The position numbers and the translations under genes were made by a program. A model generated the notes under the pieces. That model ran no database searches. It was not told the DNA's origin and saw only the letters and a program-made list of their open reading frames with translations. A DNA stretch of 64,000 bases, taken from assembly GCF_963860125.1 (NCBI RefSeq), contig NZ_CAWLFA010000001.1:1984001-2048000 (forward strand), given 5' to 3'. The stretch comes from Picosynechococcus sp. PCC 7002 (lineage in GTDB: Bacteria; Cyanobacteriota; Cyanobacteriia; Cyanobacteriales; MRBY01). Of the stretch, positions 60,845 through 64,000 are shown in pieces; the stretch's first letter is position 1, and every line of letters begins with the position of its first letter.

Positions 60845-60975
60845 GCTTTGCGATGAAAAAAACCCTAGAACAATGGGCCAAATATCCTAGAAAAGGCGGA
60901 AATAGTTTGTTTCTGCACAAAGGAAGGAAAAAATAACGCTATGCTGGACACAAACTTGGCAAGCTTAGAATTTTT

Positions 60976-63177
60976 ATGGCGAGTGAGAAAAAATCTGGGT
61001 TAGGAATGTTTGGGGGGGTCTACACCCCTTCTATTTTGACCATCCTTGGGGTGATCATGTATCTCCGGTTTGGTTGGGTTGTGGGTAATGCAGGATTGTT
61101 AGGCTCCCTCGCCATTGTTACCCTCGCCAATGCCATTACCTTTTTAACGGCCCTTTCGATCTGTGCGATCGCCACGGATAAGGTGGTTCGTGTGGGGGGC
61201 GCTTACTACATGATTAGTCGCTCTTTGGGACTCGAAACCGGCGGGGCGGTGGGAATCCCGTTGTATTTCGCCCAGGCCTTTTCGGTGGCCCTATACACCA
61301 TTGGTTTTGCGGAGAGTGTTGTCCAGGTTTTTGGTGGCTTAAATCAGCTTTATGTGGCTTTGATTGTGACAATTTTAGTGGGAATTTTAGCCCTCACTTC
61401 CGCCAGCATTGCCATTAAAGCCCAGTACTTCATCATGGCGGCGATCGCCCTTTCTCTTTTTTCCCTGGTGCTGGGTCGCCCCTTGCCCGAAGCTGGAGAT
61501 ATTCTCCTATGGGGTTCTAGCGCTGAGGTGACAGTCCCCTTTTGGACAGTTTTCGCAGTATTTTTTCCGGCAGTTACGGGGATTATGTCTGGCGTAAATA
61601 TGTCCGGTGATCTCAAGGATCCGATTAAAGCAATTCCCATTGGTACTCTGGCTGCCGTGGGTACTGGCTATGTGATCTATATGCTCATTCCGTTGCTGTT
61701 GGCCCAACGGGGAGATACAGCCAGTCTCATTGAGGATCCCCTGGTGATGCAACGCTTGTCTGTTTGGGGGCCAGCGATTTTATTGGGGGTCTGGGGAGCA
61801 ACGCTCAGTAGCGCAATTGGGAGTATCCTCGGTGCCCCTAGGGTTTTACAAGCCCTCGCCCGGGATGGCGTGTTGCCGCCATGGTTAGGTTTTCTGGGAT
61901 CTGGTAGTGGGTCGGAGGATGAGCCGCGTATTGGCACCATTGTCACTTTGGGGGTGGCGATCGCCGCTGTTTGTATTGGTGATCTCAACATCATTGCGCC
62001 GGTGTTGACGATGTTTTTCTTGACCACTTATCTTGTCCTCAATATTTCTGCCGGTATTGAAACTCTCCTCCAAAGTCCTTCCTTCCGACCGACCTTCCGG
62101 GTGCACTGGGCGCTTTCTCTGTTGGGGGCTGTGGGCTGCCTTGGGGTGATGTTTTTAATCAATGCGATCGCCACGGTCGTTGCCGCTTTGATCGTGACGA
62201 TCATTTACTTTTGGCTACAGCGGCGGGAACTCCAAGTCACCTGGGGAGATGTTCGGCGTGGCCTGTGGATGGCCCTGATTAGTAAAGCGATTTATCAAGT
62301 GGCGGGAGCCGAAGATAGCAAAAACTGGCGGCCTCACCTCCTGGTGCTTTCTGGGGCACCCCGAAAACGTTGGTCTTTAATCGAACTAGCAGATGGTTTT
62401 AGTCACAATCGGGCCTTGATGACGGTGGCCACAGTGCTCCCCGAAGGCTCCCGCGACCCTGGTCAACAGGTGAAAATGGAAACCACAATCCGCGATTACT
62501 TGGCAAAACGGGGTGTAAAAGCCTTGGTACGTCTCAGTACCGCCGATGATCCCTTTGTTGGCGCCTTAAATTTAATTGAAACCTATGGCCTAGGCGATTT
62601 AACCCCCAACACGGTTTTGCTGGGCAGTACAGAATCACCCGAACGATTTGCTGCCTACTGTCATCTTTTGCAGCAGGTTCACATTGCCCAACGCAATATT
62701 ATTATCTTCCATGAAAATCCAGAGCGGGTTTTTGGTCGTAAAAAACGAATTGACATCTGGTGGGGCGGGGTTCAGAGCAATGGCGGCTTAATGTTGATGC
62801 TGGCTTATTTGCTCCGTACCGATATCCGGTGGCGCAGTGCCCAGATTTACCTCAAGCTGGTGGTACAGGATGCCACAGCCGCCCAGGCCGCCCGTTTAAA
62901 CCTGGAGTCCCTGATTAGTAGTGCCCGCATCAAAGCAGAACCAATGGTTATTATCGCTGGCGATCGCTCCTTTGAAGATATCCTGTACCAATCCTCTGCG
63001 AGTGCAGATCTTGTTTTCCTTGGCATGGCCCGCCCCCACGAGCCCGCCAATTTCCAGGATTATTACAAAAGCCTTTCCCAGCGGGCCCAGAACCTACCAA
63101 GCACCGTGTTTGTTCTCGCCGCCCCCGATTTTGCCTTTGCAGAAGTGGTGGGTGCGCCCCGAAAAGTGAGCACTTAA
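60976..63177 (+). CDS. SLC12-type (cation-chloride/amino-acid permease) transporter
   Basis: 733 residues. About 1-420 form a twelve-helix APC-superfamily transporter: GGVYTPSILTILGVIMYLR at the start is the signature of the SLC12 cation-chloride cotransporter family, and GIMSGVNMSGDLKDP is the second. About 430-733 form a soluble domain with Usp-like features (VIIAGDRSFEDIL, ADLVFLGMARP). Ion specificity cannot be read from sequence; halotolerance in this kind of organism makes K+, Na+ or Cl- plausible. Confidence 0.85.
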   Translation: MASEKKSGLGMFGGVYTPSILTILGVIMYLRFGWVVGNAGLLGSLAIVTLANAITFLTALSICAIATDKVVRVGGAYYMISRSLGLETGGAVGIPLYFAQAFSVALYTIGFAESVVQVFGGLNQLYVALIVTILVGILALTSASIAIKAQYFIMAAIALSLFSLVLGRPLPEAGDILLWGSSAEVTVPFWTVFAVFFPAVTGIMSGVNMSGDLKDPIKAIPIGTLAAVGTGYVIYMLIPLLLAQRGDTASLIEDPLVMQRLSVWGPAILLGVWGATLSSAIGSILGAPRVLQALARDGVLPPWLGFLGSGSGSEDEPRIGTIVTLGVAIAAVCIGDLNIIAPVLTMFFLTTYLVLNISAGIETLLQSPSFRPTFRVHWALSLLGAVGCLGVMFLINAIATVVAALIVTIIYFWLQRRELQVTWGDVRRGLWMALISKAIYQVAGAEDSKNWRPHLLVLSGAPRKRWSLIELADGFSHNRALMTVATVLPEGSRDPGQQVKMETTIRDYLAKRGVKALVRLSTADDPFVGALNLIETYGLGDLTPNTVLLGSTESPERFAAYCHLLQQVHIAQRNIIIFHENPERVFGRKKRIDIWWGGVQSNGGLMLMLAYLLRTDIRWRSAQIYLKLVVQDATAAQAARLNLESLISSARIKAEPMVIIAGDRSFEDILYQSSASADLVFLGMARPHEPANFQDYYKSLSQRAQNLPSTVFVLAAPDFAFAEVVGAPRKVST

Positions 63178-63313
63178 ATCTCTCAAAAACCAGTCGTCTC
63201 TCGTCTAGTCGCGTATTAACGACATATTCTCGAAAGAAAAATAGCTTTTGTGTGACATTCAAGCAACTTTGCCCTGACAATGGGAACAATTCTGACCAAT
63301 AGCAAAATTCAGT

Positions 63314-64000
63314 ATGTCTGAGCGGAAAATTACAATATCTTTTTCAACGCTGCTGTTGATTGTCGGGGCAGTGCTATTGCTATTTTTACTCTGGCAATTA
63401 CGTAGTTTACTGGTTGTGCTCATGATTGCCGTCGTCATTGCAGCGACCCTTGCACCAGTGATTACCATCGCTGAATCTTTCCGGGTGCCCCGTTGGCTGG
63501 CAGTGATCGGTGTGTACCTCGGCTTAATCTCAATTCTCACGGGGGTAGTTTTACTCATTGGCCCCACGGTAGTTGATCAAATTCAAAAGTTGATCCGGAA
63601 GCTACCCCTATATTTAGAAATTGTTGGGGTTTTGGTTCAATCCTGGGCCGTGCGCTTGGGCATGACAGAGCCACAAGTTTTAGAACAATTGAACCGTCTT
63701 TTTGATTTGCAAGCGTTGACAGCCTGGGCTTTTCGTTCTTCCCAAGAGCTGTTGATTCGTTCCTACGGCATTACGCGAGGGGTCATTGGGGGCATTTTAA
63801 GCTTGATTCTGGCGTTTATGCTCTCTGGTTATATGCTGTCTGGTTCTGACAAATTAATTAAAGGCTTTGTCAGTCTTTTTCCGGCTCCCTGGGATGAACA
63901 ACTTCTGGAACAGGTACAGCCCATGAGCGAGCGGATGGGAAGTTATATTCAGGGTCGGATTGTGGTTTCGGGGATTCTCGGCATTGTCATTACCATTGGC
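63314..64000 (+). CDS. AI-2E (PerM/YdiK) family transporter, 3' end cut by window edge
   Basis: 229 codons are visible and the frame is open to the window end. Hydrophobic segments at about 11-27, 30-50, 60-85 and 150-175, with the family pattern LRSLLVVLMIAVVIAATLAP and a central hydrophilic loop. The AI-2E family contains exporters and Na+/H+ antiporters as well as TqsA. Follows the SLC12-type gene by 136 bp. Confidence 0.82.
   Translation, partial: MSERKITISFSTLLLIVGAVLLLFLLWQLRSLLVVLMIAVVIAATLAPVITIAESFRVPRWLAVIGVYLGLISILTGVVLLIGPTVVDQIQKLIRKLPLYLEIVGVLVQSWAVRLGMTEPQVLEQLNRLFDLQALTAWAFRSSQELLIRSYGITRGVIGGILSLILAFMLSGYMLSGSDKLIKGFVSLFPAPWDEQLLEQVQPMSERMGSYIQGRIVVSGILGIVITIG

Larger units (their letters stand above)
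1..64000. repeat. HIP1 octamers (GCGATCGC) scattered through the window
   Basis: GCGATCGC, often as GGCGATCGCC, recurs in almost every few kilobases in both coding and non-coding sequence (for example 8, 270, 321, 3181, 11228, 13047, 13455, 13863, 40685, 43599, 59414). By eye it is far above the one-per-65 kb chance rate. HIP1 is a known cyanobacterial repeat linked to Dam-like methylation. Here it also bounds the tandem duplication. No exact count is claimed. Confidence 0.95.

Noticed and set aside
1..64000. tRNA, rRNA, CRISPR or insertion-sequence features
   Set aside because: Gene-free stretches were read for cloverleaf ends, repeat-spacer arrays, terminal inverted repeats and transposase motifs; none were found.

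Overview
This window is chromosomal DNA from a unicellular cyanobacterium. It encodes both photosystem I core proteins (psaA-psaB), the Rieske protein and cytochrome f (petC-petA), the allophycocyanin core operon (apcA-apcB-apcC), the phycobilisome degradation adaptor NblA, carotenoid genes (crtP-crtB), and PipX/PipY. The palindrome GCGATCGC (HIP1) is scattered throughout, in genes and between them. Moderate GC, gene content and protein sequences suggest a Synechococcus sp. PCC 7002 / Picosynechococcus relative; that placement is inference. I saw no tRNA, rRNA, transposase, phage gene or CRISPR array, so this is core chromosome rather than a mobile island.

Layout. 1-10.8 kb: a TPR protein cut by the window edge, RecQ, an ExoD-family membrane protein, HtpG, a heptose-type phosphatase/glycosyltransferase pair, IspD, an FHA-GAF-adenylate cyclase, and AMIN and DUF3067 proteins. 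11-16 kb: petC-petA, then an HD-domain gene and a small membrane-protein gene disrupted by a recent tandem duplication, a MEKHLA protein and MiaB. 16-25.4 kb: pipX-pipY-sepF-proC-cofH, CcsA, a very acidic KGK-domain protein, TilS and a group 3 sigma factor. 25.4-36 kb: a DnaJ-type chaperone, an FHA-containing class A penicillin-binding protein, apcABC, a DUF72 protein, nblA (59 codons), a UspA protein, crtP-crtB and a CheY-like regulator. 36.7-49.5 kb: a ParC/GyrA-type topoisomerase subunit, an ABC permease, Psb34-like and other very small proteins, SUI1, ChaN, VOC, GIY-YIG, YdcF and NADAR proteins, a UbiH-type monooxygenase, a lipoprotein, an unknown protein, a phytase-like esterase and a HAD phosphatase. 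49.6-64 kb: a histidine kinase resembling Hik2/CSK and a NarL-type regulator resembling Rre1 with DUF3155 and complex-C assembly genes between them, QueG, rpsB-tsf, psaA-psaB, an SLC12-type transporter and the start of an AI-2E-family transporter.

Most striking observation: at 13047-13870 a 408-bp segment is present twice in perfect tandem. Its three boundaries all fall on the same 9 bases, GGCGATCGC, which contain HIP1. The duplication kept both original genes whole and made a third, in-frame chimeric gene between them, joining the first 54 residues of the HD-domain protein to the last 55 of the membrane protein. This looks like HIP1-mediated birth of a fusion gene; an assembly error must be excluded first. 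Other leads: nblA with a strong leader hairpin close to apcABC; an NtcA-type site upstream of pipX; the Hik2-like/Rre1-like neighbourhood; HLR1-like repeats upstream of apcA and petC; a folded rpsB leader; and a roughly 480-residue acidic tail that contains only two lysines and no arginine.
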